A stretch of DNA of 64,000 nucleotides from Ryuthela nishihirai (Eukaryota > Arthropoda > Arachnida > Araneae > Heptathelidae): positions 1,612,001 through 1,676,000 of the forward strand of contig JAWZYU010000057.1 of assembly GCA_038380435.1 (NCBI GenBank), given 5' to 3'. Of this stretch, positions 20,385 to 32,210 are shown piece by piece; the first letter of the stretch is position 1, and each line of letters begins with the position of its first letter. The notes beneath the pieces were generated by a model that did not search any database, was not told the origin of the DNA, and saw only the letters and a program-made list of their open reading frames with translations. The position numbers and the translations under genes were made by a program.

Positions 20385-20575
20385 CGTGACCGAGTGGTTA
20401 GCACGATTGGCTACTGATCTAATGAACCTCTGTTCAAGCAGCAAGTAAGGTACATATGTCTGCGTTCTCTTTTTGATGAGGTCCCTTCATCCTCAACATT
20501 CCTACTCTGGCGTATTAAACTGTCACGCTCATATCAGACCTCTGTGGGAAGCAGCTGCTTGAGTTGGCATTTATT
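20385..20575 (+). repeat. SINE family 2 copy
   Basis: The head GTCCGTGACCGAGTGGTTAGCACGATTGGCTACTGATCTAA is at the left, with an eroded B-box. The body has GTATTAAACTGTCACGCTC. The 3' end GGAAGCAGCTGCTTGAG is at the right. Confidence 0.78.
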
Positions 20576-20884
20576 TATTGCGTTATTTCGAACTATAAAA
20601 GAATGCTAAAAATAACGGCAATTACGTACACAGGAATGGATTTCCACTGCTTAGTAACCACCCACCAATATTTATTTTTGCTTTCTCGAAGTCTGCTCCT
20701 ATTGCCAACTATTTCATATTTCACTACAAGCATAACTTTTTAATTTATACTTCGGTCAAAGGTGCAGTAAAATAAGTTATTAATTATGTTAATTATTAAC
20801 TATTAAATATTCACTGCACCGAAGAAATATTCTGTTCTTCTCCTCAAACCTATTTCCCACTACCGAAATTTTAAATGTGACGTA

Positions 20885-21310
20885 ACTAATTATTTTTTTC
20901 AAAACAAGAAATTCAGCTACAGATTGTCGCACATAAAAAAAAAAATGAGATCACTACCTCACAATAAAAGTCTACAACGTGTGGTTATAGACAAAAAGGG
21001 AAATTAACAGAAGAATACAGCAGGTAAATTAGAATTAGAAATGATATCGCGAAAACACCGACGTGACGTCATCAGTGGTATGTTGAATGTTGCCAAAATT
21101 ATATCTATAATATCTTTCAAAACCAAAGTGTATAAATCAAAACACTTCTAATCCTAAAATATTAACTGGTAGTTATTTCTTTTTTTTAATTTTGGTAAAT
21201 ATTTTTATAATATCCTGAAATATTTAAATAAAATCTTAATAAGTAAATTATTTTGAATGTTATTAAAATAAATTAAATTAACATTAACTTATCTTAAACC
21301 AATGAAAGGA
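20885..21310. repeat. Inverted-repeat arm pairing with 14957-15430
   Basis: This is the reverse complement of 14957-15430, with TGACGTCA at 21064-21071. The two arms are about 5.5 kb apart and enclose LINE copy B and a repeat R copy. Confidence 0.75.
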
Positions 21311-22435
21311 ATTGCTTGTTTAGGCATATTTATTTTCGCTGTTTTTGTTGAAGGCTATCCAGACAGGCGGTATCTAGGTTGCTTTCACAGTACGCGTTTC
21401 CCTGTGGTGTCCAACGAGAAATTCCTAGATCGAGGTGTGAAATCTCTACATATGTCATAGGCAACTTTGTCCTTAGGGGTAAACCAATAAAGAACGCTTT
21501 TTCGTGTGTACCCTAAGGACAACCCTGTGGTTTAATCTAAGGCTTCTATTACACATTTCGCTGTACTGTACATTACCTTCTTCTTAGCTCTGAACAATGC
21601 GTTTCCGTGTAGTGGGTAAAAATATATTTATCGCCAAGTTGACATTTCTTGGGGTCGTTACGTCACCCTATCAGCTCGATATATCTGTTGCGAATATCAG
21701 ACATTGGTTTCGAACTTCGTCCACGATAATGGGCAAATAGATGTGGAAGCCTTGTACATAAAAAAACTCCCGTTTGATCGTTTACGATATAGAAATATTT
21801 CTACGCATACTGTAACGACAAATAACAAAATGAAGAAATCAAAAATTAAGCAAAGAATTTTTTTTCCTCGGACAACCATTAGTTCTACTGAGCGAGCTTT
21901 ACAAAATCCGAGCCGAAATGAAAGGGGTCGTTACTGGTCGACAGCGACAAATAGCGTTTAACTATAAAATTTATATCCCATAATCAGAATAATGTGCTGT
22001 AAAGTAGCTCTCGGTTGAAATTTCATAACTCTCATGCTAAAAAGTGGAAATTTAGATTACCTCTACTGTAAATTAATTATTCACTACAAAGTTACTTACC
22101 TGAAGGAATTTATAAACGAAACACAAACACTATATGAATATTATTAAACTTGATTCACGTGATATTTTTTCGAGCAGCAGAATGATGGTTTAGAGAAGGA
22201 CAATGGGAATACAGTCCGTGTGTATTTTTTAATCGCATAGACCTTGCCAATGGTTGCTTATTACACTGTAATGTGTTCCCGGTAGGCAAAGCTCCGAAAA
22301 TCTCAAAAAACAAACCCCTCAAATTATATCAAATCTTCGCCATATCCATACGCTAACGCGGCAAAGGTAGCAGCAACATAGCCGCTTCATATAAACTCAT
22401 AAACTGACATTATAATTTTTTTTTACCTTGCAATA
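21311..22435. other. Unassigned DNA
   Basis: No gene is recognised. The frame at 21704-21961 (85 codons) and the one opposite it have no domain I can name. The composition at 21340-21640 is a little more GC-rich than its surroundings. Confidence 0.3.
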
Positions 22436-22439
22436 ATAG

Positions 22440-22800
22440 GGTAATGACGTCTGACAGTGACGTTGAAGAATGCACTGTTTGCTCACTCATAGGAAGTGAC
22501 TTTTACAGTGTTTCGTATTGCGAACACAGGTGTGTGTTTACTCTTCCGCATTTATATTTTTCAACATCTTGTTTACGAAAATTACTATGAATTGTGGAAG
22601 AGAAATAAGACGCATTTCTTTAAACATAGTGCCTCTTTCAAGCGTTTTTTCGGATTCGCGGTGAGTATTATTTCTTCAGGATATTTAATAATTATACCTA
22701 CAATTAATAATCCTCACTTTATATCAATGAGGTGGGGTAAGATAAGCTATGACGCTTATTCCTAGTTTCTTCCCAAAAAAATCGATACGTACAACAAAAT
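22440..22800. repeat. Dispersed repeat left of LINE copy C
   Basis: 22440-22670 is a direct copy of 10550-10785. 22672-22800 (TTTCTTCAGGATATTTAATAATTATACC...) recurs directly at 26597-26730, immediately after the LINE 3' tail. Confidence 0.75.
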
Positions 22801-23754
22801 ATATGTTGGAAAGATATATAACATAGTAAATTATGAATAATTACGGTTAATGTTGAAAGAGGTAACCTTGCTTATAACATTGTGACGTTTTGAGCATTTC
22901 AATTATTCATAATTTCAGGCTGTTATTTAATTCGGTAAAAGTTTCAAGGTGATTGAAAGATTTAAGGTCCTAACGAGTGTAAAACGAAATTTGTTCCCTC
23001 CCTCGCATGAGGGGTTCTTTTACGTATGAGGCATCGGTCTGTAAATGGTAGCTAGGTAGTCACTGGAAAAAGAGCTATGCACCAATCCCCTGTGATAATG
23101 CATAGAACCGGCCAGGCCTAGAACCTAATGTCCGACCCCGCCTTCTCGTGGTGCAGACTGTTAGTACATTTCAAAAGAGATACTCTCTTGTGAAAGTGAA
23201 CGGAAAGGGAGGGCTGCCAGATTAGTGTGGCCTACTGATCTGGACAACTATGGCTACGTTTCTTTTTTTTCTACCCTGCTGAGGAGTGGTCAACCACACA
23301 GGGTCCTGGTGCTGACCATATAAACCACTGGACTGGACAGATATATGGCTCTGAGCTTGATTATAGATCTTGATTTTGCTGCACTGGTGGGCTTCTGTAG
23401 AGGGAAAATCTTCGGCTGTGTTTTCTGTTTGTTTGTGGGTTGACAACCCCAAGTGAATAGATTCGCAGGATATGTTTATCAGCTGGTGGATAATTCTGAG
23501 CAGAGGTCATCGCAGGCACCTGAACTCGTTGCTTCTATTGGCATCGTCAAATTCTACATTGGAGGAAGTCTTCCAGTGTAGATGGCTTCAGCCTCCTACA
23601 CTGGAAGATGCACTCATATCCTAGAATAGCATCACTAGCATGTCTGCTGAGAAGCAGACCCACGCCTTGCGGGGGTCTTCGCCTCATGTCTGCGATTAGG
23701 ATGGCTGTTTGATATTGTCGGCATTCCCTCTCTCAATAAGCATAGTTTCTTTAA

Positions 23755-24142
23755 ACATCCCACTAACCATTTTCTGTCCATAGGTAGTTGGAATATGAGG
23801 ACTCTGCACAGAGCTTTTTCTCTTGATGTCCTCACACAAGAATTCCACCATTATAATTTAGATGTTCTCGGCTTGCAAGAGACCAGATGGGCAGATAAAG
23901 GTCAGATTCTTAAAAATAATCTTAAATTTCTCTTTTCAGGGAGGGACGACAATAAGCATCATCAAGCCGTTGGTCTGCTTCTCAGCAGACACGCTAGTGA
24001 TGCTCTTCTACTATATGAGTGCATTATTGAAATGTTTCATACAGCAAAATTTCAGACAAGCGTTAAAGACTTGAATGTTGTCTGCTGATATGCCCCCACT
24101 GAGGATGAGAAGGATAGGATTTATGAACAACTTCAGGATATT
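23755..24142 (+). pseudogene. LINE copy C endonuclease N-terminal part
   Basis: The visible sequence is SIGSWNMRTLHRAFSLD, then LGLQETRWADKGQ (Glu of the AP endonuclease active site) and VGLLLSRHASDALL. It ends at TGA 24086-24088, directly before YAPTED. In this family the domain nicks the target DNA to prime reverse transcription. It is inactive as it stands because of the stop and the divergent upstream sequence. Confidence 0.8.
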
Positions 24143-25258
24143 TTGAATTCTGTCAAGAAAGGAGATATTATACTTGTTCTTCGTGACTTCAGTGCCAAAG
24201 TTGGTACTGACTCTGACCTTTGGGGAGGAGAAATAGGCTCTTTTGGTATTGGTAGCTGCAATGGCAATGAGCAACGTCTCCTACAGGTAAGTAAACTCAA
24301 TGGATTCAGAGTAACTAATACTTATTACAAACACCGCGACATACATAAGTACACATGGGTTTCACCCGATGGGCTGCATACGAATATGATTGGTTATATA
24401 ATAATTAACAGCAAATGGGCTAGTTCTGTTAGAAATACCAGATCATATAGGGGAGCTGAAATTGGATCTGACCATTACCTTGTTAAAAGTGTCTTGCAAC
24501 GTAAACTTAAAAAGTGTTGTGCTAGGGTTAAAAAATTTGCTTTTAATACTGAAGCTCTGAAAGACCTAGTTACAGCCAAAGCTTATCGTGTTAGGTTACT
24601 TAGTCATTATGACAGTCATGGTATGCTTACTACTGAAGTTGAGGAAGAATGGAACCATTTTAAAGAGGCTTTTTTGGACACTAACAGTACTCTTTTAGGA
24701 AAAAAGGAGCAGAAGAGACAGAATTATCCGAGTGATAAGGCTCTTGAGCTTATTTTGGAAAGAAAGAACTGCACGAATGTTCTTAATCAATACCCTACTA
24801 GTCCTAATAGAAAGCATTACAGAGAAATTAATGAACGCGTAAAAGATCAGTTAGCTGCTGATAAGAATCTTTGGCTTGATGGTTTGGCTGACAAAGCCGA
24901 GGAAGCAATTAGACAGCACAACAGCAGAGGGCTGTACCAGATAGTTAATGTTTTGTGTGGTAGAAAACGGACAGGTATACAAGGATTGAAGGATAAACAA
25001 AATAAGGTTATAGAAGGGGAGGATTCTGTCATGGCTAGGTGGGCTGAGCATTTCAGTGATGTTCTAAACAATGTAGTTAGTTCTACTCCCATTGTTTGCA
25101 ATGATGATAGATGCATTGGTGGCTTTAATGTTGGCCCTATAACACAATATGAAGATATTTTGGCTGTCTCTAAACTTAAACTTCATAAATTCCCTGGGGT
25201 AGATGAAATTACTACAGAAATGCTTAGCGCTGGGATGTTTCGGTTACCACTTGGATGA
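24143..25258 (+). pseudogene. LINE copy C endonuclease C-terminal part and linker
   Basis: This 371-codon open stretch carries the second half of the endonuclease. LRDFSAKVGTDS replaces the LGDFNARVG of copy B, so both the conserved Gly and the catalytic Asn are changed. SDHYLVKS marks the domain end. A linker rich in Lys and Glu follows to GVDEITTEMLSAG. The last residues (FRLPLG) are out of frame after the 1-base deletion near 25234. Confidence 0.82.
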
Positions 25259-26190
25259 CTGAAATTCTGAATATCTTTTATGATAAAGGCATGGTTCCTA
25301 AGGATTTTACCAGAACTATTATTATCCCTATTTTCAAAAAAGGTGATCGCAGTCCTTGTGTTAACTATAGGGGTATCAGCCTACTCTCTGTTCCAGGTAA
25401 AGTTCTTTCCATGATTGTGCTTAATAGAATTAAGAATCTGGTTGACAGGCAATTGCGTGATGAGCAATGTGGATTCAGAAGTGGTAGGGGATGTGTGGAT
25501 CAGATATTTTCACTTAGGCAGATTTTTGAGAAATATTTAGAGTTTCAGAAACCTTTGGTTGCTAGCTTTGTTGATTTCAAAAAGGCTTTTGACTCTGTTG
25601 ATCGTCATAATTTGTGGTTGATTGTGAGATCATATGGTATACCAGACAAGTTAGTTAACATAATGAAAGCTCTCTATAATAATACTGAGTCGTGTGTGAG
25701 AGTTGGTAAGGCTTGTAGCAATTGGTTTAGCATTACTTCTAGTGTTCGACAAGGGTGCATTTTGTCTCCTTTTCTCTTTAGCTTGGTTATTGGTTATGTT
25801 CTGCGAAATTCACTGCAAGAGAAAGATTTTGGCCTTAAATGGACTGGAGATACGAAAATTTCTGAATTAGATTATGCTGATGATTTAGCCCTTTTGGCAA
25901 ATGATGTTGATGAGATTAACTCTTTCATTCGTGCTGTTGATGAGACTGGTAGTAGAGTAGGTTTGGTTATAAACAGAGAGAAAACTAAAGTGATGAAAAT
26001 TGGTCAAGCAGGCTGTGATTCAGGTAATCTGAATGGTTGCAGTCTTGAGCAGGTGTCACAGTTTAATTTTCTTGGGAGCTATGTAACAGATAATTGTGAT
26101 GTGCGGCATGAGATTAACAGACGAATAGGGATTGCTGCCGGAATTTTAAGAATCTATGGAGAGTGTGGAGAAATTGGTGTATACACCTAA
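25235..26190 (+). pseudogene. LINE copy C reverse transcriptase
   Basis: The palm and fingers motifs appear in order: PIFKKGDRSPCVNYRGISLL, GFRSGRGCVDQI, ASFVDFKKAFDSVDR (first catalytic Asp), SVRQGCILSPFLFSL and LDYADDLALLAND (YADD), with LGSYVTDN and RRIGIAAG beyond. The frame is open for 311 codons from 25255. It then decays, with recognisable SYGSETWTLC and RRLRSILGIRW in shifted frames and a terminal WRTKLDGLVGPP near 26526. It would make cDNA from the element RNA if intact. Confidence 0.88.
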
Positions 26191-26596
26191 AGACTAAAAT
26201 TAGAATGTGTAAGAGTTTGGTTCTTTCTAGTGTTAGTTATGGTAGTGAAACTTGGACACTTTGTAAATAAGATAATAGGAAACTAGATGCTTCTGATTCC
26301 AGACGCTTACGCAGTATCTTGGGCATTAGGTGGTTCAACTTTGTACCTAATGATGAGGTTAGGCAAAGGAGTCTGCAACCTCCTTTAAGCAGCATATTGT
26401 GCAGAGAGAGAGCCTCATAAAGAAGGGGAGACCTAGGATGCGGTGGGCAATGTCAAACAGGACCTGTTTAGAATTGGTGTTCAGTGCCCTGATGCAGTAA
26501 ATGTAGCTCAGGATAGACTTGCTTGGAGAACTAAATTGGATGGTCTGGTTGGACCTCCGTAGCCCATGGCTGCTTGAGTATGATGATGATGATGAT

Positions 26597-26730
26597 TTCT
26601 TCAGGATATTTAATAATTATACCTACAATTAATAATCCTCACTTTACATCAGTGAGGTGGGGTAAGATAAGGTAGATAGCTATGACGCTTATTCCTAGTT
26701 TCTTCCCAACAAATCGATACGAACAACAAA
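26597..26730. repeat. Direct copy of 22672-22800 after the LINE tail
   Basis: Starting with TTTCTTCAGGATATTTAATAATT directly after the (GAT)n tail, it follows 22672-22800 for about 125 bases. There are a few substitutions and an 8-base insertion (GGTAGATA) near 26670. It may be a very long target-site duplication or a pre-existing repeat. Confidence 0.75.
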
Positions 26731-26840
26731 ATTTACTAACATATAACCTGGGCCGCTTATACAAAAACATAAAAAGGGAAGGACGGGAGTTATATTTCGC
26801 CCTCCGTTTCATGGGTATTTAAAAATAAAGTTTGGATTAC

Positions 26841-27080
26841 GTTTTACCTCTTAGCGGCACTTTTTTTGCACACCATGGTAAATCGCCAGGTGACAAAGAC
26901 CCTGAAGCTGAAGGCTCAGAGAAGGTTGCGGGAGCGCAAACAGTGGAATCCCTGTGGGGTGAAGAAAGATGGTAGCCTTCCGTCCAACCATAGAGTGTGT
27001 TATTTAATATGCTCAGGGTATAGCTCTACCGCACCCTAGGCTACGACTTAACGTCCCATCCAATGGACGGCGCATTTTCC
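26841..27080 (-). repeat. SINE family 1, 3' part only
   Basis: The minus strand reads the body from GGACGGCGCA back to the 3' end GCCGCTAAGAGGTAAAAC. The tRNA-like head is missing. Substitutions are frequent, so this is an old copy. Confidence 0.75.
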
Positions 27081-27980
27081 ATAAAAATAATTTAGTAATA
27101 TGCATGTAATATAAGTAAGGTTATTAATATTGTTCACTCTACTGTTACTAGTATTCTGTGGGACGGAAGGTTATCCTCTATTCCTTTCTTCATTAGAACA
27201 ATCATCCACATGTCTTTTTTTTTTAGGGGAAATCCACATGTCACAATTAGTACTCCCTTACGGGAACAATCATTTTCATATATTCGCTTTCCACGGCAGA
27301 TGTGTTCACCGTCTAATACAGAAAATAATTCGCATCAGATCTACATATCATGAAATTCAAATCTTATAAGAAATCTCTCTCAAATCAACTGCATCTTACA
27401 CCTAAAATAACTTCATATTTTCAATAATACTACACATACGTTGCTACTTTGACGAAACAATATCATGTACTTCCGGTTATTGAAATAAGCTTTATGCGAT
27501 ATAATTGTTGGAAATTCTAGTATTTCCGGCGACGCGAACAAGATTAAGAAGAAGTTTCGTTTCGGAATATAAAAAATAGACTTGGTATTTTAAGACGTTT
27601 ACCTGATTTGAAATCCATATATTGCGATAACAGACGTTATATAGCGAATGGTTAGTCACAGTGAGGTAATTATCAGAGTTTATAATTCAAATAGGAAAGG
27701 GGGATATGTTTTCAACAGGATTCTGAATAGAAAGTAGTTGATTATGAAATAATACAAAGTCTGAAGATTTGGATATTACCCAATGACTTTTAATTTTTTT
27801 TTCTATATTTAAATTATTCATTGTCAATAATTTATTTTGAAATTTTGAGAGGTTTCGTAATTAATAGGTTAAATCCGGTCTTAGGGTATTAATTCAACGT
27901 TACATCATACTGGGCGATCCTTCTCGAAGTTTTCCGAAATGCAATTAAAATTCGAGTTTTGAATTTCGAAAAAAGCTGAC
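27081..27980. other. Unassigned AT-rich DNA
   Basis: No gene or nameable repeat is seen. The frame at 27130-27369 has no domain. Confidence 0.3.
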
Positions 27981-28207
27981 AGTTGGGTTGTTCCACCTAT
28001 GAGCGGCACTTTTTTGCACACCATCGGTTAAATAGTTAGGTCACAAGGACGTAGAAGACCCAGATACCGTTCGAGGAGGGGACCCAATGGAACGGACATT
28101 GGGATATAGACAGTAGCCTCCCGTCAAAGCCATCCAGCGTGTTCTTTAAAGTGGGCAGGGTACGGTTCACGACCTAACGTTCCATCCCAAGGACGGCGGT
28201 CTTTCCA
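27981..28207 (-). repeat. SINE family 1, 3' part only
   Basis: It begins AGTTGGGTTGTTCCACCTATGAGCGGCACTTTTTTGCACACCAT on the plus strand, which is the 3' end of the family. It breaks off at GGACGGCGGTCTTTCC, and the head is absent. Confidence 0.78.
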
Positions 28208-29369
<1,162 letters not shown>

Positions 29370-29404
29370 AGAAAAATAAAGCAAAAAAAAAATGAAACCA
29401 AAAA

Positions 29405-29420
29405 AGCCCTTTTCAGGGCT
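29405..29420 (+). terminator. Histone 3' stem-loop after H4
   Basis: AGCCCTTTTCAGGGCT forms a 6-bp stem with a TTTC loop, 35 bases after the H4 stop. This is the processing signal of replication-dependent histone mRNAs, bound by SLBP. It is intact although the gene is broken. Confidence 0.88.
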
Positions 29421-29429
29421 AATAAGTAG

Positions 29430-29975
29430 TGTCTAAAGGATTACCCATCGTACTTGTATTCGCAAATTTATCATTTTATACGTGAACTCCTAAAGGTAAA
29501 CCAAGTAGGCTATTTAAATATTTTCTCCAACCGCACATGTCACTGCCAAGAATAATAGTTAGTTTCGTTATAGGAACGTATTCAGTGTGTTAAACTATGT
29601 TCTTAATTGGTACACTACACTGTGATAAACAAAACATCTTTTCATAAAACTATTACATATCGCGTCTTATAAATTGCCACAATACGGTTCTTTCAACCGA
29701 TTGTTCATTAATTTACAATTTATTATCAATAATAAAGGTTTAGCGATGTTTTTTTCGTACATTTTATTAGGATTTAAAATCAGTGATGAAATTTACGTGT
29801 AATATAATTGTAATAAAATTAAGTAAGCTTAATGTTTGGTTACTAAATGTTTCCAGTGGTGAATATTTCCTTTTTCAGTAAGTTACTTACGATGGTTATT
29901 TTTCCTACGTGTAGAGTATAAAAAATGTGATTTCACGATAATTTTTTTGTACGGTAGGGCATCCTTTCTACACAA
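29430..29975. other. Spacer between convergent histone genes
   Basis: AT-rich spacer with no gene recognised. A purine-rich block on the minus strand (AGAAAGGATG, about 29961-29970) after the H1 stem-loop sits where the histone downstream element should be. Confidence 0.4.
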
Positions 29976-29980
29976 TATGT

Positions 29981-29996
29981 GGCTCTTAAAAGAGCC
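29981..29996 (-). terminator. Histone 3' stem-loop after H1
   Basis: On the minus strand GGCTCTTTTAAGAGCC is a perfect 6-bp stem with a 4-base loop, exactly the metazoan histone consensus. It lies 31 bases after the ancestral H1 stop at 30028-30030. Confidence 0.92.
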
Positions 29997-30027
29997 TTTT
30001 GTTATTGATTTCTTATTTTATAGTTCA

Positions 30028-30633
30028 CTACTTCCCAATTTTCTTTGGAACAGTTTTCTTCGTAGCAGGGCTTTTTTTTTAGGTGCTTTCGGTTTGGTCA
30101 CCTTGTTTTTTTTTCGGACTCTTAGCAGGTTTGCTTTTCTTGGCAGCGGAAGGTTTCTTCTCTGCAGCCGTTTTCTTCTTCTCACCGGTTTTTTTGGGCT
30201 TCGATACCTTTTTCGCAACACTGGAGGTTTTTGGCTTTTTTGTTTTTCCTTCTTTCTTAGTACTTTTGATTTTTACTGGTTTTTCTTTCGTCTTCTGACC
30301 AGTAGCACTCAGCTTAAAGGAACCAGTTGCACCTTTACCTTTGGTCTGAACGAGTTGCCCACTGGCTGCTGCTGTCTTGAGATATTTCGTGATAAAGGGA
30401 GCTAGACGTTCGATGTCTACCTTGTAGTGAGAGGCAATGTATTTTTTGATAGCCTGAAACGACGAACCACCTCTTTCCTTCAGTGCAGTGATCGCCGTAA
30501 TCACCATCTCTGACACCTTAGGATGAGAAGCGGCAATCTTCGATTTTTTCGGCTTTCCGGCAGTTGCCTTGCCCCTCTTTTTAGGTGAAACCGCAGCTGG
30601 AACATTGATCTCTGCAGCTGTATCAGACAGCAA
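30028..30633 (-). pseudogene. Linker histone H1, start lost and tail frameshifted
   Basis: The protein reads [12 protein letters not shown], a Lys/Pro-rich segment, the winged-helix globular domain ([20 protein letters not shown] through [15 protein letters not shown], roughly residues 38-100) and a Lys/Ala/Pro-rich tail. The codon before SDTAA is CTG, not ATG, and the upstream sequence is transposase. The 5' UTR and promoter are therefore gone. In the tail the frame breaks twice, each time at a run of nine A: near 30105-30114 the frame moves to [11 protein letters not shown], and near 30071-30080 it moves to ATKKTVPKKIGK followed by TAG at 30028-30030. Without repair the first frame ends at 30079. 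Homopolymer sequencing error could explain the tail breaks but not the lost start. It is convergent with H4, as in a histone cluster remnant. Confidence 0.88.
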
Positions 30634-31269
30634 AAGGGGTCTATAACGCAGTGAACCCGCACCCTGCTGTCACCTTTGGCAGATGCAAAGAGGTTTCCAC
30701 AATCGCGTATGGGTTCTCTCTTGACCAGATGCGACAGTTGTGTTCATTTACACTTCCATTAAGCGAAACGTGCACCTCATCAGTCCACAGGACGTTTGAC
30801 AGCCAGTCCGCATTGTTTTCCATCTCTTGAAAAGCCCAATTTGCAAATTCATGACGTCTCTCGAAATCGGTGGTTTCAGTTCCTGTACGTGTTGGATTTT
30901 GTAAGGATACCTCTTGAGGATGATCCTGAGTGATCGCCACACAGTCTCATACGAAATACCAGTTCGTCTTGAAATATCACGCGCACTGCATTCCCCATGT
31001 GCGGAAGCTGCCGATTGTGTGTCGGCCTCGTGTTCGACCTCGTGCACAACTACAGGAGTTTCTTTGGGTCTCCCGCTTCTTGCACATGCTTCCAAACTGC
31101 CAGTGTCCTCAAACCTTTTCATCATAGCTATCAGTGAGGAACAAGACATCGGTCCCTTTCCTGTTCTAATACCCCTCATCGAACGATAGGTGCGCAAAGC
31201 CTCACCTGCACATTCGGAGTTCTGATAATAGAGCTTAACTAAAAGTGCTTTATCTCGTAACGATAACAT
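30634..31269 (-). pseudogene. Mariner/IS630-like transposase, 3'-truncated at the H1 junction
   Basis: Residues 1-115 hold an N-terminal helix-turn-helix region (MLSLRDKALLVKLYYQN..) and a second one (SARDISRRTGISYETVWRSL). After a 1-base frameshift near 30870 the frame continues DFERRHEFANW, LWTDEVHVSLNGSV (first catalytic Asp region) and [14 protein letters not shown], then meets the H1 coding sequence. The rest of the catalytic domain is missing. The protein would cut and join transposon ends, but this copy is dead. Confidence 0.75.
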
Positions 31270-31358
31270 GCCTCACCTTGGCAGAACGTTTACCTTCGGT
31301 AATATATTTTAAATGCTGAAAGTTTAACTTCAGTATTCACCACATCTAAATTTACGTA

Positions 31359-31571
31359 CAGTCGCTCAAAAAAGTATCCGAACGCCGTAGTTGATTAAAA
31401 AATTCAGAAAAAATATCTGGCAACCATTTTTTTAAAAATTATTGATCTGGCATCCTTCGTGTACTGTACACGAAGGATGCCATATCACTAATTTCTGAAA
31501 AAATCGTTGCCAGATATTTTTTCTGAATTTTGTAATCAACCATAGCGTTCGGATACTTTTTTGAGCGACTG
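31359..31571. mobile_element. Foldback MITE, copy 1
   Basis: This 213-bp element is almost wholly palindromic: CAGTCGCTCAAAAAAGTATCCGAACGC at the left and its complement at the right, meeting at the perfect centre CCTTCGTGTACTGTACACGAAGG. It is flanked by TA on both sides, the Tc1/mariner target duplication. Sister copies lie at 53655-53864 and 55502-55715. Confidence 0.88.
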
Positions 31572-32210
31572 TACCTCACGGCAAAGTCAGATTGATCAAT
31601 GTTCGCAGTCTCGAATCGTTTGAGGAGCGGCGGCCGACGTATCTGTTTAAATAGCGACAGGCACAGCTCCGGACTACTAAAGCGCCACCTTTCGGTGACA
31701 AATATAACTCTTCTGACAATAATATTTTTCGTTATTAAAAAAAACATATCTTTTTGTGCATATCTGTGTAAACCGCATCGTGCTACTGTCCATACTTTTC
31801 GAATTATTACATTTTTACTTTTTCTGTTACTTTTGGATCACCCAGTATTTGAGGTGGTAGTTACTGTTCAAAAGATTTAATAAATATATTCAATGTTTTT
31901 CTTTATAATATTAACTTAAAAGTCTTGGTTTAGAGTACAGTACGTATACTACCTGGCCAAAAAAATATATAAATTCGTTGTTTCCCATAACTGCGATTCG
32001 AATGTAATCAAAGGACACATGTCAAATCACGTGATCCTTGAACCGTTTTAAAATGATCACAGCTACTGGACAATGCCTGACCAAGAGATGGGAAAGCCAT
32101 GTAATATAGACGACTTCAAAAGAGGTGCTAATTTTCATATTGTGGATTGATGCAGGCATATCCAAAACTAAGGAACTCACAAGATCATTCAAGGCTGTCA
32201 TCTGTAACGT

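Larger units (their letters stand above)
23030..26596 (+). mobile_element. LINE copy C, RTE-like non-LTR retrotransposon, most complete copy
   Basis: The copy runs from a GC-richer leader (GTCCGACCCCGCC, shared with copy D) to a (GAT)n tail at about 26578-26596. One reading unit encoded an AP-type endonuclease, a linker and a reverse transcriptase. It is broken by a nonsense codon at 24086-24088 (TGT to TGA; copy A keeps TGT), by a 1-base deletion near 25233-25235 (GGGATG where copy B has GGGAATG), and by stops after 26190. A 61-bp piece of the endonuclease region is inserted in inverted orientation at 23610-23670. The clade is inferred from GSWNMRTL, YADD and the triplet tail. RTE/BovB-like is the best fit but is not certain. 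Confidence 0.85.

Noticed and set aside
29947..30405. Plus-strand hydrophobic frame as a membrane protein
   Set aside because: It is the complement of the lysine-rich H1 tail, since Lys codons read as Phe on the other strand, so the hydrophobicity is an artefact.
30079..30633. Intact 184-codon H1 gene starting at 30633
   Set aside because: The first codon is TTG, not ATG. The upstream sequence is transposase, and the frame ends early at the first A-run shift.
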